A DNA stretch of 64,000 bases, from NCBI GenBank assembly GCA_030142905.1, contig JASJOG010000007.1, positions 2,765,001-2,829,000 of the forward strand, written 5' to 3'. Of the stretch, positions 52,592 to 60,900 are shown piece after piece (position 1 is the first letter of the stretch; the number at the start of each line of letters is the position of its first letter). The notes beneath the pieces are model-generated. The model was not told the origin of the DNA. It searched no databases and was given only the letters and a program-made list of their open reading frames with translations. The stretch is from Heliopora coerulea (taxonomy: Eukaryota > Cnidaria > Anthozoa > Scleralcyonacea > Helioporidae). The position numbers were made by a program, and so were the translations under genes.

Positions 52592-55379
52592 TTCAACTAT
52601 TTATTTATTCAATAGAAAACGCGATCTTTTATCTTGTCTAGGACGTGTTTTCATGAGCGGTGGCGAAGACGGTGTGGTCGCTATCAGTAGTCCTGCTACT
52701 GGATTGACAGTGCGACTGATCCAAGATCACAAGGGTGCTCCGATAACAGCGATGGATTTAGCTCCCGTTAAGGTATGAAAGAGGTTTGAAAACTACCGTA
52801 AGGATAGGAAGATGAGTGAACAGACGGTGGACTGATTAGCAAACAAACAGATCGCACCTCAGGGCTAATCATACGACTATGGGTAAGACGACCATTAACC
52901 ATGATAACTCCTGTCACTTTTGCTTTTTATGAGAGTTTATCTCAAAGAACATGTCGACGCCATCTTATCGAAAACCAATTATAATCGTCCAAACGAACCG
53001 ATAATTTAGCTGTACTGCATCTATTTAACATGCATGTTATACTGAAATAATACTATAGCGAAGTCCTATTATACGGTGGCCGAAACAAATAGGTGTAGGA
53101 ATTGTGTTGCCGTTACACTTGCGGCTCTGTTCATATTCTAGGAACACCATCCTTCCTTCACGTCTCCAAGGTTGTGGTTGATTGCCAGTGGCGATCGTCG
53201 AGTTAGTGTGTGGAGCACTGATTGGAGTAAAGATTTCTGCGAGCTTGTTGATTGGTTGACTTTCCCTGCACCAAGCATTGCTCCAGATGGAACATCCCTG
53301 AAGAAAGGAGACTCGGTGAGTTATATTTCTTAAACATTTTTTGCCCGAATAGTTTGAACCAAGCAAACTCCTTTGTTTTCTCTTCAGAAATTTCTTATTC
53401 GAAATGCTAAAAGTCCATCATATTGACCTCGGATTCTCTTGTGTGTATTTTATGAATCGAACTGAGGCACTGTTCCTGGTTGGCGTTGCTGCTCAGAACA
53501 CGCTCAGAGTTTGTAGAGCAATGGTCAGCAGTCGCAGTTTCCGTTCTAATCAAAGACAACATTTCTTTTTTATATTGGTCATATAGCTTGCTTCCTTTCA
53601 TTATTTTTCAGTCCTCGTATCACCATCTTCCTCCAAGCCTTGCTCGCTTTTCGCCCAGTGAACCCGACGTTATCGTGTACACAGGATACGGTTTGAAAAA
53701 ACAAATCCAGTTCTACAGCTTATCACAAAGAAAGGTAAAATAGTTGTCACAACATACACTAAGAGGTAAATATATAAAATGATAAATATATACAATTCTG
53801 AAAACTCTCGGAAAAGTACGTCTCTTCAAAGCCGAACGTTTTCGACTTTATGTCGTCATCAACGTTTAAATATAAATTCGATGGTATAGAGTCGAAAGCG
53901 TTCGGATTTTGAGACTTACTTTTTTAGTGTTTTTGACCTTGTTATTCCTGTACATATTTAAAGGTGAGATCATTGACAATGGATTTGACCACAGAGAATT
54001 CTTTTCAGCAAATCTTTTTTTTCTGGCTAACTTTATCACGGGAGTATCTTTTTTTGATACGTAGAGGCAGCTGGGAGTATACCGAAGACCAGATCGTAAT
54101 AGAGTTTCTACTACATAGTCGGCTATTGGCCCATTGTGGTCGGGCGATGCTCTCCCCACTAAGAAAAATCCTGGCTACGCCATTGCCGATGGTGGATAGC
54201 GGATACTGTTTTGTTGCTAGGTGTGCTCGTGCACGGAACTTGTTATTATTTTTAAGATAGAACTGTCTATAAATTGACATAGTAATTACATTATGAAATA
54301 GGAACTTGTTTACAATTCGTTCAATGTTGGCTTAAAAATGCCGTCTGTCCTTCGCAATACCTTTCGAGTTTTGGCTACAAAATTTTCTGTTATGCAGAAT
54401 TTGGTATTTGAACACTGAATTAGTTATTTTTCAGATCAAGATTGAAAACCTTTCTGATTTTACTAAATTTCCTAAGGTTATTCGTTCAATATCGTTGACC
54501 CAGTGGGCATTCTCAATGGAAATATCACCTAAAGGTCATTTGATTGCGGTGGGCACGAACGGTAAGTGAAATCAAGTCAGTAAACTGAGAAAGTTGGTGG
54601 GTGGCTAGCAGCGCATGTTTAGTAGGTGGGTGCTACGTGAGGTGGTGAGGTGAGTAACTGATGGAGGTTTAGATTTATTGGGTGGGTGAGTATGTCTGTG
54701 GATTTAGATACAATACAATACAATACAATACTTTATTGACATCTCCCTATAGGGGTTTTTCAGTGACAATAGATAAAACTTAAAAACTATACAGTATATT
54801 AATAAATATTAAAGATAATAGTTAATTTATGATTGTTTATTAATTAATTAATGATTTACTGATTAATGATTGTTTGGGTGGATGTGCGGGTGGCTATCAG
54901 GGTAAGTGGGTGAGTGAATATGTAGAAGGTGGGTGAGAGAGTAGGTAAGTGACAGAGTGAAGTGTTTGTTAGGTGGGTGGGCGAGTAGGTCTGAGGATTT
55001 TGGTGATTTGGTGAGCGACTGAGTAGGTGGCTCCATGAGTAGGTGGGTGGATGGTGGTTTGGGTAAGTGAGCAAGCGAGTGAGTGTGTGGGTGATTCACA
55101 GATTTATGGAGTAAATTTGAGCAAATGAGCGAACATGGAGCGTTCCCTATTTGCTACCAATGTGGAGTCTTAACTGGCAAGAAATCAATTTACTCACAGA
55201 TTTGTTGTACCTCTCGTTTCCTAGAACGTTTGGTAAAGGTTCTGGATTACTACGAGGGAAGCTTCCAAGACTTTGTCGGACATTGTGATGAGATTTCTGC
55301 CGTTCGATTCTCGGCTTCTGGGGAAAAATTATTTTCCGTGGGATTCTGTGATATATTACTCTGGAAAGTTGTCATTTGA
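20326..55379 (+). CDS. WDR90: WDR90/POC16 centriolar WD40 protein, 38 exons, 1896 aa
   Basis: Recognised from human WDR90: N-terminal CFAP20-like (DUF667) domain, linker, then long WD40 arrays. Family role: binds the centriole microtubule wall and supports centriole integrity. Exons: 20326-20335, 20642-20733, 21479-21797, 22635-23006, 23709-23758, 23893-23961, 25178-25348, 26203-26271, 31832-31900, 32463-32573, 32819-32964, 33121-33178, 35281-35399, 36012-36173, 36328-36575, 37422-37492, 38598-39164, 39627-39794, 40855-40983, 41066-41196, 41707-41747, 42187-42431, 43214-43445, 44609-44814, 45910-46176, 46809-46856, 47417-47489, 48202-48273, 48937-49048, 49480-49567, 49935-50024, 51473-51598, 52132-52381, 52642-52772, 53142-53315, 53612-53734, 54435-54561, 55225-55379. 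Phases agree at every junction and total 5691 nt including TGA. Length is similar to human (about 1750 aa). Least certain: the tiny exon 1, the weak exon 2 donor, and the exon 4 donor. Confidence 0.93.
24050..25125. repeat. Long pyrimidine tract with (CTT)n microsatellite
   Basis: About 1 kb of almost pure C/T on the plus strand in WDR90 intron 6, with an interrupted CTT array at about 24480-25118 in which TCC interruptions recur every 12-18 nt. It generates artefactual poly-Ser, poly-Phe and poly-Arg frames. The tract ends about 55 bp before the exon 7 acceptor. Confidence 0.92.
27141..28472 (+). pseudogene. Intronless ATP-grasp-like gene with two internal TAG codons
   Basis: A single frame of 444 codons from ATG 27141 to TGA 28472, interrupted only by TAG at 27534-27536 and TAG at 27627-27629. 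Protein-like sequence continues through both stops (FIHLDNSDQN before, CFLKAPFLTASKGNSC between, AALAKLRELVGPYFAAYSTF after). The C-terminal part has ATP-grasp features: EYCIEGWMDD, and FTLIEVNSRISSM, which resembles the ENxR metal/ATP-binding motif seen in carbamoyl-phosphate-synthase-like enzymes; the substrate is unknown. It lies on the same strand inside WDR90 intron 8 and lacks introns. An AATAAA occurs about 245 bp downstream (28715). Likely a retrocopy or a recently disabled intronless gene; sequencing error or readthrough are alternatives. Confidence 0.75.
29860..30975 (-). mobile_element. 5'-truncated LINE reverse-transcriptase C-terminal fragment
   Basis: On the minus strand a single frame, broken by two stop codons (near 30810 and 30262), carries the post-polymerase region of a widespread invertebrate retroelement: YSGGIIRWNKDDLLEMERRT, then GLISAESC and SMGWYVQHSVEPFLE, a zinc-finger-like CRMCGQKGETVLHLVSEC, then KLLWDFNIQCD, HRKPDLIIVNKEKKTACIID and PIVVGALGTVSKRLEGFLEK. 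The polymerase motifs upstream are missing: the 5' end abuts an ATT microsatellite at about 30950. The copy is inactive and is inserted opposite to WDR90 in intron 8. Confidence 0.8.
30945..31058. repeat. ATT microsatellite, interrupted
   Basis: Two (ATT)n runs (about 30950-30975 and 31014-31057) flank a short non-repeat segment next to the truncated LINE 5' end. Confidence 0.9.
31438..31698. mobile_element. MITE flanked by TTAA
   Basis: Terminal inverted repeats GCCTGGTTTACACG at 31438 and CGTGTAAACCAGGC ending at 31698, each bordered by TTAA. Subterminal CATAAG/CTTATG repeats are mirrored. TTAA flanks suggest a piggyBac-type target, although a TTA-target (PIF/Harbinger) reading is also possible. 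About 260 bp, no coding capacity, in WDR90 intron 8. Confidence 0.75.
32463..55379 (+). CDS. WDR90: WDR90 exons 10-38: WD40 repeat region
   Basis: Residues about 408-1896. At least sixteen strand-d WD-type signatures can be read in order, for example IRIWRY, VVVWDTS, IRFWRI, LRLWPLD, IRVWDMDT, IKIWDYH, IFIWDF, ICIWEI, VVIWGTKD, VLFWLLD, SAWDTRQ, LRLWSVV, LRVWTADE, VRLFDLG, VSVWSTDW and ILLWKV, implying at least two beta-propellers. Exons 21-23 encode a Pro/Ser/Lys-rich spacer (PRPEPSPSPTKPTRRPSPTK) between propeller segments, as in the human protein, where this part is also low complexity. Confidence 0.9.
33449..33732. mobile_element. TIR element with internal tRNA-like sequence
   Basis: Imperfect terminal inverted repeats of about 30 bp: TTTTTCATGATAACCTGACG at the left and CAGTGTCAGATTATCATGAA at the right. 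Inside, on the minus strand at 33566-33496, lies a tRNA-like segment with A-box TAGCTCAACAGG and B-box GAGTTCAAATCCC and a nearly complete acceptor stem, but a poor anticodon stem. Related copies are at 41310-41590. Looks like a tRNA-derived SINE fused with or captured by a MITE, in WDR90 intron 12. Confidence 0.7.
33984..34364. mobile_element. Foldback element with 157-bp arms
   Basis: The left arm 33984-34140 and right arm 34208-34364 are near-perfect reverse complements (for example GCCATCGAGTCGGACACAGA against TCTGTGTCCGACTCGATGGC). The spacer is TAAGTATAAG-type simple repeat. Shares the AACGTTTC ... ATCATCAGAG motif with 37903-38328. WDR90 intron 12. Confidence 0.85.
34636..35089. mobile_element. 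PIF/Harbinger-type MITE with TTA duplication
   Basis: Inverted ends GGCTACGTTTATACTA at the left and TAGTGTGAACGTAGCC at the right, continuing with mirrored GGATTC/GAATCC segments. Both ends are flanked by TTA (34633-34635, 35090-35092), the target duplication expected for PIF/Harbinger transposons. No transposase coding seen. WDR90 intron 12. Confidence 0.75.
35570..35880. mobile_element. Palindrome-rich repeat (TTTCACATGTGAAA cluster)
   Basis: At least eight variants of the 14-bp palindrome TTTCACATGTGAAA lie within 300 bp, bounded by imperfect inverted ends (CTCACCAAAATTTCACGTGT at the left, GCATGTGTAATTTTTGTAAA at the right). Best explained as a decayed foldback MITE in WDR90 intron 13. 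Confidence 0.65.
37903..38328. mobile_element. Foldback element with about 93-bp arms
   Basis: The left arm 37903-37995 and right arm 38236-38328 mirror each other (CATATCTTTAAAAAGATTTT against AAATCTTTTTAAAGATATG; GACTAACGTTTCGTT against AACGAAACGTTAGTC). The A-rich centre lacks coding sequence. WDR90 intron 16. Same motif class as 33984-34364. Confidence 0.85.
40138..40184. repeat. TA dinucleotide microsatellite
   Basis: About 47 bp of alternating TA immediately upstream of an inverted SINE pair in WDR90 intron 18. Confidence 0.95.
40209..40655. mobile_element. Inverted pair of tRNA-derived SINE copies
   Basis: Two copies of one SINE face each other: 40209-40411 (minus orientation) and 40444-40655 (plus orientation), about 200 bp each and highly similar, separated by about 32 bp of TA-rich sequence. 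The head has a B-box-like GGGTTCGATTCC near 40497. The body contains CATCGCGGGTTTTCTCCAGG and the tail TGGACCCATGAAGGCTGGCC. Further diverged copies are at 56065-56295 and 59705-59975. Confidence 0.85.
41310..41590. mobile_element. Second tRNA-like TIR element, internally palindromic
   Basis: Copy of the 33449-33732 family. The right end carries TTGACTTCGGCAGTGTCAGA and TTATCATGAAAAATTTCTG; the left end has the inverse TCTGACACTGCCAAAGTC. Two tRNA-like halves (minus at about 41397-41436, plus at about 41459-41517) face each other around a short centre. It lies in WDR90 intron 20. Confidence 0.7.
41812..42155. repeat. Interspersed repeat, one partial and one full tandem copy
   Basis: Two consecutive copies share CACCTTTTGCTGTTCATT, CTATCATTAACGCCAACCTC and TACATTCATTT; the second continues to ATAATAAAATTTCGATTACG. 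The same unit recurs at 56370-56550, inverted at 56940-57140, and at 57555-57752. Non-coding; class unknown. WDR90 intron 21. Confidence 0.75.
42478..42665 (+). pseudogene. Decayed tandem duplicate of WDR90 exon 22
   Basis: This segment repeats the 3' half of exon 22 and its downstream intron (about 42295-42480) with many substitutions: CCAGAACGCCTTCTCCAA, AGACAGCTTCAGTCCTCTGG and GTGCCTCAGAACACTCCTG are recognisable against the functional exon. In the exon 22 frame it contains stop codons (TAA in GAAGTGTAAGAC and in CCTGTGTAAAAG), and the donor equivalent is CAAATGTTTG. It cannot serve as an in-frame exon. Confidence 0.85.
43550..43864. mobile_element. Inverted repeat with tRNA-like B-box
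   Basis: Arms 43550-43624 and 43789-43864 are reverse complements (CAGAAAACGATTTCTGAGCC against GGCTCAGAAATCGTTTTCTG). On the plus strand a tRNA-like segment (about 43741-43813) has TAGATCAATGGTTAGAGC as A-box region and GGGTTCGATCCCCGTCTGG as B-box. Likely a SINE/MITE hybrid in WDR90 intron 23 rather than a functional tRNA. Confidence 0.65.
44840..44990. mobile_element. Foldback MITE (family copy 2)
   Basis: Inverted arms (GAATAAAACAGATTCCGAAG against TTCGGAATCTGTTTTATTTT, and AACTTGTGATTCAAG against CTTGAATCACAAGTT) around an inner GAAGCTACACCGTGTAGCTTC hairpin. The right end matches that of 14600-14836. It starts about 25 bp after the WDR90 exon 24 donor. Confidence 0.75.
46560..46680. 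mobile_element. hAT-like fragment (low confidence)
   Basis: Tandem GCGGGCCACGTGAAATG / CCGGCCACGTGAAATGG segments and a terminal GGTTTGCCGACCACTG resemble hAT termini rich in CGGGCC. No matching left end was found. WDR90 intron 25. Confidence 0.35.
47535..48185. repeat. Purine-rich (GA) tract
   Basis: About 600 bp of strongly purine-biased plus-strand sequence (GAAAAGAAAGGAATAAG-type) in WDR90 intron 27, ending just before the exon 28 acceptor at 48201. No regular period. Antisense frames are Ser/Phe/Leu artefacts. Confidence 0.75.
48316..48662. mobile_element. Non-autonomous hAT transposon with 8-bp target duplication
   Basis: Inverted termini CAGGGGTGTCCAACATTC at the left and AGGTTGGACACCCCTG at the right are flanked by 8-bp near-identical repeats, TGGTAGAC (48308-48315) and TGTTAGAC (48663-48670), as expected for hAT. 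The inner left side has GGCCCGCGGGCC. About 347 bp, no transposase. WDR90 intron 28. Confidence 0.88.
50075..51420. repeat. TTG/GTC compound microsatellite, split by a transposon
   Basis: Interrupted TTG arrays with recurrent GTTATAGTTATTGTTGTTGT units (about 18-27-nt higher-order period) run from 50075 to 50647 and resume at 51290-51420 after a Tc1-type insertion. Poly-Val, poly-Asn and poly-Thr frames are artefacts. WDR90 intron 31. Confidence 0.9.
50650..51287 (+). mobile_element. Tc1/mariner deletion derivative
   Basis: Perfect 26-bp terminal inverted repeats (50650-50675 and 51262-51287; outer part CACTGGCGGTCAAAAAGAAC). The left flank is TA, the right flank CA, consistent with a mutated TA duplication. 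The interior retains scraps of a Tc1 transposase DNA-binding region (EDRIVVRKA, then ATRRRLRKAGPNGRKP in another frame), but no catalytic DDE/D region. Non-autonomous. Confidence 0.85.
52406..52502. repeat. Small foldback palindrome
   Basis: ACCTGATATTAAATTTTATT and AATAAAATTTAATATCAGGT form a hairpin stem, extended by CTAAACGCT/AGCATTTAG. It is in WDR90 intron 33, next to an (ATTT)n run at about 52548-52605. Confidence 0.7.
54590..55100. repeat. Degenerate GGTGGGTGAG minisatellite plus ATACA run
   Basis: G/T-rich variants of GGTGGGTGAGTAGGT occur at 54590-54700 and 54880-55100, separated by (ATACA)n at about 54710-54731 and AT-rich sequence. WDR90 intron 37. Confidence 0.7.
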
Positions 55380-56064
55380 ACGGCGATTGATCTGGGAAGA
55401 TCGGAACAAAAACATGGGCCTTCCTTCTCCACATTCAAGTTACTACTGCTAGTTTCATCAACTTTTTCATGTTGCAGTTTCCAAGAAGGCTTTTTTGCGA
55501 TGTCAGGCATACATTCTTTTCCATCTGAATGTTGAACGGCGAGAAATGGGTGATTTCTCTCGTCAAACTCGCAACCCGTAACCTGCCACATCATTTAATT
55601 TCGAGTTTCTCGTTCTGGATCGTTCACGTTGAAAACCTGACGCGCTTGTGAAAGTTTCACGTTTTTGTTTTTGCGACAGTGGAGATACCAGATTAGTTAA
55701 GCATCGCCTTTCCGCGATGAATACGTAAAATGCTTTGTGCGTAAGCTTCCCGATTCGCTTTGTAGAAGCTTGGAATGAACTGAAATTCTCCATTATAGTC
55801 TTTTTAAAGACTTTACAAGCTGAACCGAAGACCTCAGAATTAAGAGGCTAACAAATGCGATGCTTTTTAACTGCTTAGTGTAAGTAGTGTTTGTAAATAT
55901 GTAGAAAAAATCAAACTCGTAAGAAATCCATAAACTCCAGTTACAAATTGAAGTTGTCGGCAATTCTGAACCCATTAATTTTGTTTGGCCCTATAGAGGC
56001 CAGCATCTAAAGGTAAAAACGATAAAGTGCCTTTATTTATATTAGCCCTATCATCTACCTAAGC

Positions 56065-56295
56065 TGTTCTCCCTAGAGGTCCAGTAAGGGCCATTCCTCA
56101 TGGGTCCAGTGTTAGTACAGGAGGAAACCGGAGTACCCGGAGAAAACCTGCGATGCTTGGTAAAGTCAAACTGGACAACACTCTTCTCACATTTGACAAA
56201 AGTAACAAATCAGATAACTGCATGGAGCTGGAATCGAACCTTAGTCACAGTGGTGAAAGACACTTGCACTACCACAGTGCCACTAGCACCCCACT
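56065..56295 (-). mobile_element. tRNA-derived SINE copy
   Basis: Minus-strand copy of the SINE seen at 40209-40655 and 59705-59975: it shares ACTGGACCCATGAGG, CCGGAGTACCCGGAGAAAAC (plus-strand reading) and the tRNA-like head GGAATCGAACCTTAGTCACA (reverse B-box). Confidence 0.75.
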
Positions 56296-56369
56296 TCTTC
56301 ACTTTCGAGCCTAGTTTCAAAAGCTTGTTCCTTTTGTTGACATTTGCTTATCAACTTGTCCTTCGTTAC

Positions 56370-57140
56370 GTATTTTACACCTTTTGCTGTCCATTACCAG
56401 AAAATATACTATCATTAACGCCCACCTCAAACTCATTAACGCAAACATACATTCATTTTATTCAATCGACATTCACTAGCGTAGATACGCAACCATTTCC
56501 ATCAAAGGCCAATCCAATACGCCAACAGACAACCATTAACACTATTGCACTTTTCTACCTGGCGCACCAAGGTAGTTGTGCTTCGGTTGGTTCCAAACAT
56601 AATTGGGGACTGTATCTTTCAATAAATGTAAAAAGTTTAATCACAACTCGTCTCTAAAGTTACAAGACCTTCTTTCTTTAGTTACGATTACATCACTACA
56701 CCACGATTATCAACTCGCCTCTAAAGTTACAAGATTTTTCCTTTTTTGGCGTCGCCCGGAAGCTCCACCTCACATTGTGCTTTGGTCCAAAGTTCAAAGT
56801 CTAACAACAAGGTAGTCCAACAATAGTCCCGACCACTCCACAACAAACTAAACAGAGCATTTCCAAAATATTCGACAAACACCATTCTACTATACATTAC
56901 GGATAATAAAATTTCAATTGCACAACAGAAATATCTTGTCATATTGAAATTTTGTTGACCCTAGTGTATAGTAGAGTGTTGTTAATGGTCGTCAGTTGGC
57001 GCTATGGAATGTCCTTCAATGCAAATGGTTATGTATCCACGCCAATGAATGTTGATTGAATAAAATGAATGTATTTTTGCGTTAATGAGTTTGAGGTTGG
57101 CGTTAATGATAGTATGTTTTCTGGTAATAAACAGCACAAG
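56370..57140. repeat. Inverted, interrupted copies of the ATTAACGCC repeat
   Basis: A copy in the same orientation as 41812-42155 starts at about 56370, is interrupted at about 56545-56875 by unrelated sequence, resumes at 56875-56920, and is followed by an inverted copy at about 56940-57140. Together they make a large imperfect palindrome. Confidence 0.65.
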
Positions 57141-57554
57141 GTGTGCACATCTTTTCCTTCAAGGACCAGATTCTCACTATCTTTGGTCACTTGTTAATGT
57201 TTTCACTTTCAAAGCTGCGTAACGTTGATGAAACCAACACACATTTATACGCACTTGGCACGTGCCTCAGACCACTTGCACGTGCCTTTGGCCCTTAATA
57301 GCTGGAGACACACTAATCTTTCCCTCCTCAAGCATTCATTCCTACCGCCAAACCATTAGTCACCCGTATCTCTTGATGACCAGAGAATTTTCTCTCAGTC
57401 TCCTCATGAATCGGATTTTCTGTCGCACGAAAGCTAACTTATGTAGACCTTCAGACCCAGTTCAAACTTCGAACTTTTCATATGCGGAATCTAATGTTAA
57501 TGAGCAAAATCCTTTATTAAAACTGATTAGCATTTGATTTGCAAGATATTGCTC

Positions 57555-57752
57555 TTGCGTAATTGAAATTTTCTTAACCCTAGTATATAGCAGAATGGTG
57601 TTAATGTTGGTGCTATGGAATGCCCTTTGATGCAAATGGTTGCGTATCTACGCTAGTGAAAGTCGATTGAATTAAATGAATGTATTTTTGCGTTAATGAG
57701 TTTGAGGTTGGCGGTAATGATGGTATATTTTCTGGTAATGAACAGCAAAGGT
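57555..57752. repeat. ATTAACGCC interspersed repeat, inverted orientation
   Basis: About 198 bp from TTGCGTAATTGAAATTTTC to GAACAGCAAAGGTG, the cleanest full-length copy of the family in the window. It ends about 195 bp before the PLA2G6 start codon. Confidence 0.7.
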
Positions 57753-57946
57753 GGACAAGATTGCCTTCGGAGAGACATTGAGCAGCACATAGACACCGTA
57801 ACAAAAGCCACGAAATTCGAGGGTATTAAGTGGCTGTCACGATAGAAGCTATGACTGGGCGTCTTCTTGGAACTAAGTTATTTAGTGTTTGTAAATGCTT
57901 ACGTTTGAATGCCGTAATAAGAAACCGATCACCAACAGGGAGATTG

Positions 57947-60900
57947 ATGTTTAAGAAAATTAAAAACTTCAACTTTTCTTCCGTGGTTAGCATGGGAATT
58001 GGATCCTCAGCTTTCAAAGTCGTGGAAAAATCGCCGATCTATTACAGTGAAGCAAGAATTCTGGACAATAATGATAGGGGACACGAAACTTTCCGTTTGT
58101 ACTACGTGGAACAAAGTGGTTCTTACGAAGCAGTTTTGTATAACCCCGACGAAAGTCCTGTGTGTTTCAGCGTGTTTCGCTTGGAAGAAGAAAATAAGGC
58201 AAAGGAAATGTTCAGGTAAATTTCTTAGGATGTGGTCGTTGTTGGAAGGAAATTTCTTATTCACAAAATGAAGCTAGCTACATTTGCTTTAGGTGAGCTG
58301 GCGTATCCAAGCCAATGTTAATAATTGTGTGCTCAACACTAACCATAAAGCAAAGGCTAAAAAGGAAAATTGCTTATGCTGGTAGAGTTGCTCATTAAGT
58401 CGGGTAATTTGCTGTTAATTTACCCCACACCGTGCATTGTCTAACACTAAAAATCCTTTTAAATTTCACTTGCAACAACGAGACTTGCGGGGCTTATCGA
58501 GATCCCATGTCAGTTTATCAAATGATTTTAATGTAAATAGATTGAATGGACTCTTTCAGACTTCTAGCTAATCCTTATAATTTTCAAAATTGTCCTAATT
58601 TATACAAAATTGAGGTATTGGGTTGAACGAAACATCTAGTCATGTTGTTTTCTCACGCTTCAGTGACAGTCAAATGACACTTCTCTGCATTATGTCAATC
58701 TTACTGCTTTCAGTATGTACTTTACATTGGACGTACTAGTTGTCATGACAATGAATTTGACATTCCATCAAAAGTGCAGAAGAGCCGCATGACAGGGGCA
58801 TGGTTTTGGTCATATTGGTGTTGACAAGCTTTGACAAAGCATCTTTATTAATTTTTACCCACCCGCCCAATTGATTGGAAAAATAATGCACCCTTAGTGA
58901 ATGTCCTGACAATACACAATTTTGCCTAAGGTGAATTTACAACACTGGCAATAGGGAGAAATATGTATTGGTAAGTTTCCTTGCCTAATTCATTTTGATC
59001 TTTGTTTGTCATGGTCAATTCACTATGCATAAGTCCCACTTGGACAATTAACCCAGGTCTCTTATTCCTTGGAACCCCTTTAAACATAGTTTGAAATTTG
59101 TATTTCCAGTTTTCTGGAGGCTTAACCTATGAAAACCGACACCTGCTACTCATATCTATTCACATATGGATTTCCATAAGATAATACAGTCAGCTGTTAT
59201 TCCTTTGGTTAATCAAAACTTAAAGAGCTGTTTACATGGGCAATTCTTGCAATTTTTCTTATCCTGAAGCATGTGATTGACTAAGTAATTCACCAAAGTA
59301 ATGTACCATATAGCTTTGCATAAAAGATCTTCAAGTCAATCCACTCAATTGCATGCATCAGGAAGCTAAAAATCACACCAAAAATTACTCATGTAAAAAA
59401 CCCTGAAGGATGTAACCCAAGTTCTCCATAAGTCTGTTAAAATTTGGTTCATTTATTTGCTTATTTCATACCAAAAAATTTATTGCTTCAGATATTTAGA
59501 ACAGAGGTAATAAACCTCAACTGAGTTTTTCATGGCAATTAGCATTTACCTGGCACAGCTCTGCAAGGGCACAGCTCTGCAAGGGCACTGCCAGAAATTT
59601 GAAAAGGAGGGTTGTTTTAGATCCAGAACGTCCCTTCCCCCAACAATAACAGCACACATAGTAAACTATGTTAAGTATACATGTGTTTTGTTTATGGTTA
59701 AAATGGGGTGCTGGTGGCACAATGGTAATGTGTATGTCTCTTACCACTGTAACTAGGGTTTGATTCCAGGTCTGTGTAGTTATCTGATTAAAATTACCTT
59801 GGTTATATGTGAGAAGAGTGTTGTCCAATTTGTCTCTACCAAGCATCGCAGGTTTTCTCCAGGTGCTCCAGTTTCCTCCTGTAGTAACACTGGACCCATG
59901 AGGTGTGGCCCTTACTGGACCTTTGGGGAGAACAGCTTATATAGCTGATAGGGTTATCCAGTATAAATAAAGGCACTTTACAACATCTGTTGTCAAAGGC
60001 AACAAAAAGAGTAGAAGTAACTTTCTAGGTAACTCAGGACATTAAAGCTGTCAAAAAAAATTCCTTATACTCCCCAAAACCACCCTTCCCAACTCCTTCC
60101 TTGTTGTGCTCATGGTTTCCTGTCCTCACAGACCATATGGCTAACCTGCTATATAAACTAAGAACACCACATACCTGATAGCCAGTTGTCCTACATAAAT
60201 GCCTTATTAGGTTACAATGTGACCTTCAAATCACCATCTCTCTTATGAAAAAAGTTGTATCTATTTCTAATGATACACTAGGCACTCTAACTTTGACTTA
60301 AAATGTCAAGAACTTGAAAGCTTGAGTAGACTAGGCTTTGCACTGCTGGATTCAAACTCTAATGACCTAGGATCTGACTTGGACTGGTCTTGGATTTAGA
60401 CTGAAACTCAGAGTTATACTACTTGGACTTAAGTGGCTTAAACTCAGACTTAGACTTAGACTAACATAAGGTCAACTTGACTACAACACTGTTGTTTAAT
60501 GTTAGGTATCATACTGTCCATTATCAATATATTATCCAATATCTGGACAGGGAAGGAAGATCACTGTCTGGTGCACCCTTACTGTAGGTTTGAATATCTC
60601 ATTTAGCAATCTAGAGTTTATGTATACAACTCATTCATGTTATGGTATGACAGTTTTTAGGTAGAGAGAATTCATATTCATACACAAATGCATATGTCTG
60701 TAAACTACAAAAAGAGCTTGAGTTCCTCTTCTCTTAATTCTGAATGACTGAAATATTCATGCAGTATTTTTTCAAGAGAGATAAGAAAAATTTCTGCTTA
60801 CATATTTGTGTACATACTCCTCCAGTTGTCTCTTTTACTCATTTACATTTTCATTTTTCCTATTCAGGCAATTATGTGAGAGGCTTTCCCCATTTTATCA

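Larger units (their letters stand above)
55380..57946. other. Intergenic region between WDR90 and PLA2G6
   Basis: Begins with the presumed WDR90 3' UTR. From about 56065 on it is mostly repeats: a SINE copy, then nested direct and inverted copies of the ATTAACGCC repeat. No further gene is supported; the PLA2G6 promoter must lie near its end. Confidence 0.5.

Noticed and set aside
55250..55594. Minus-strand 114-codon frame over the end of WDR90
   Set aside because: It overlaps the last WDR90 coding exon in antisense and has no family match.
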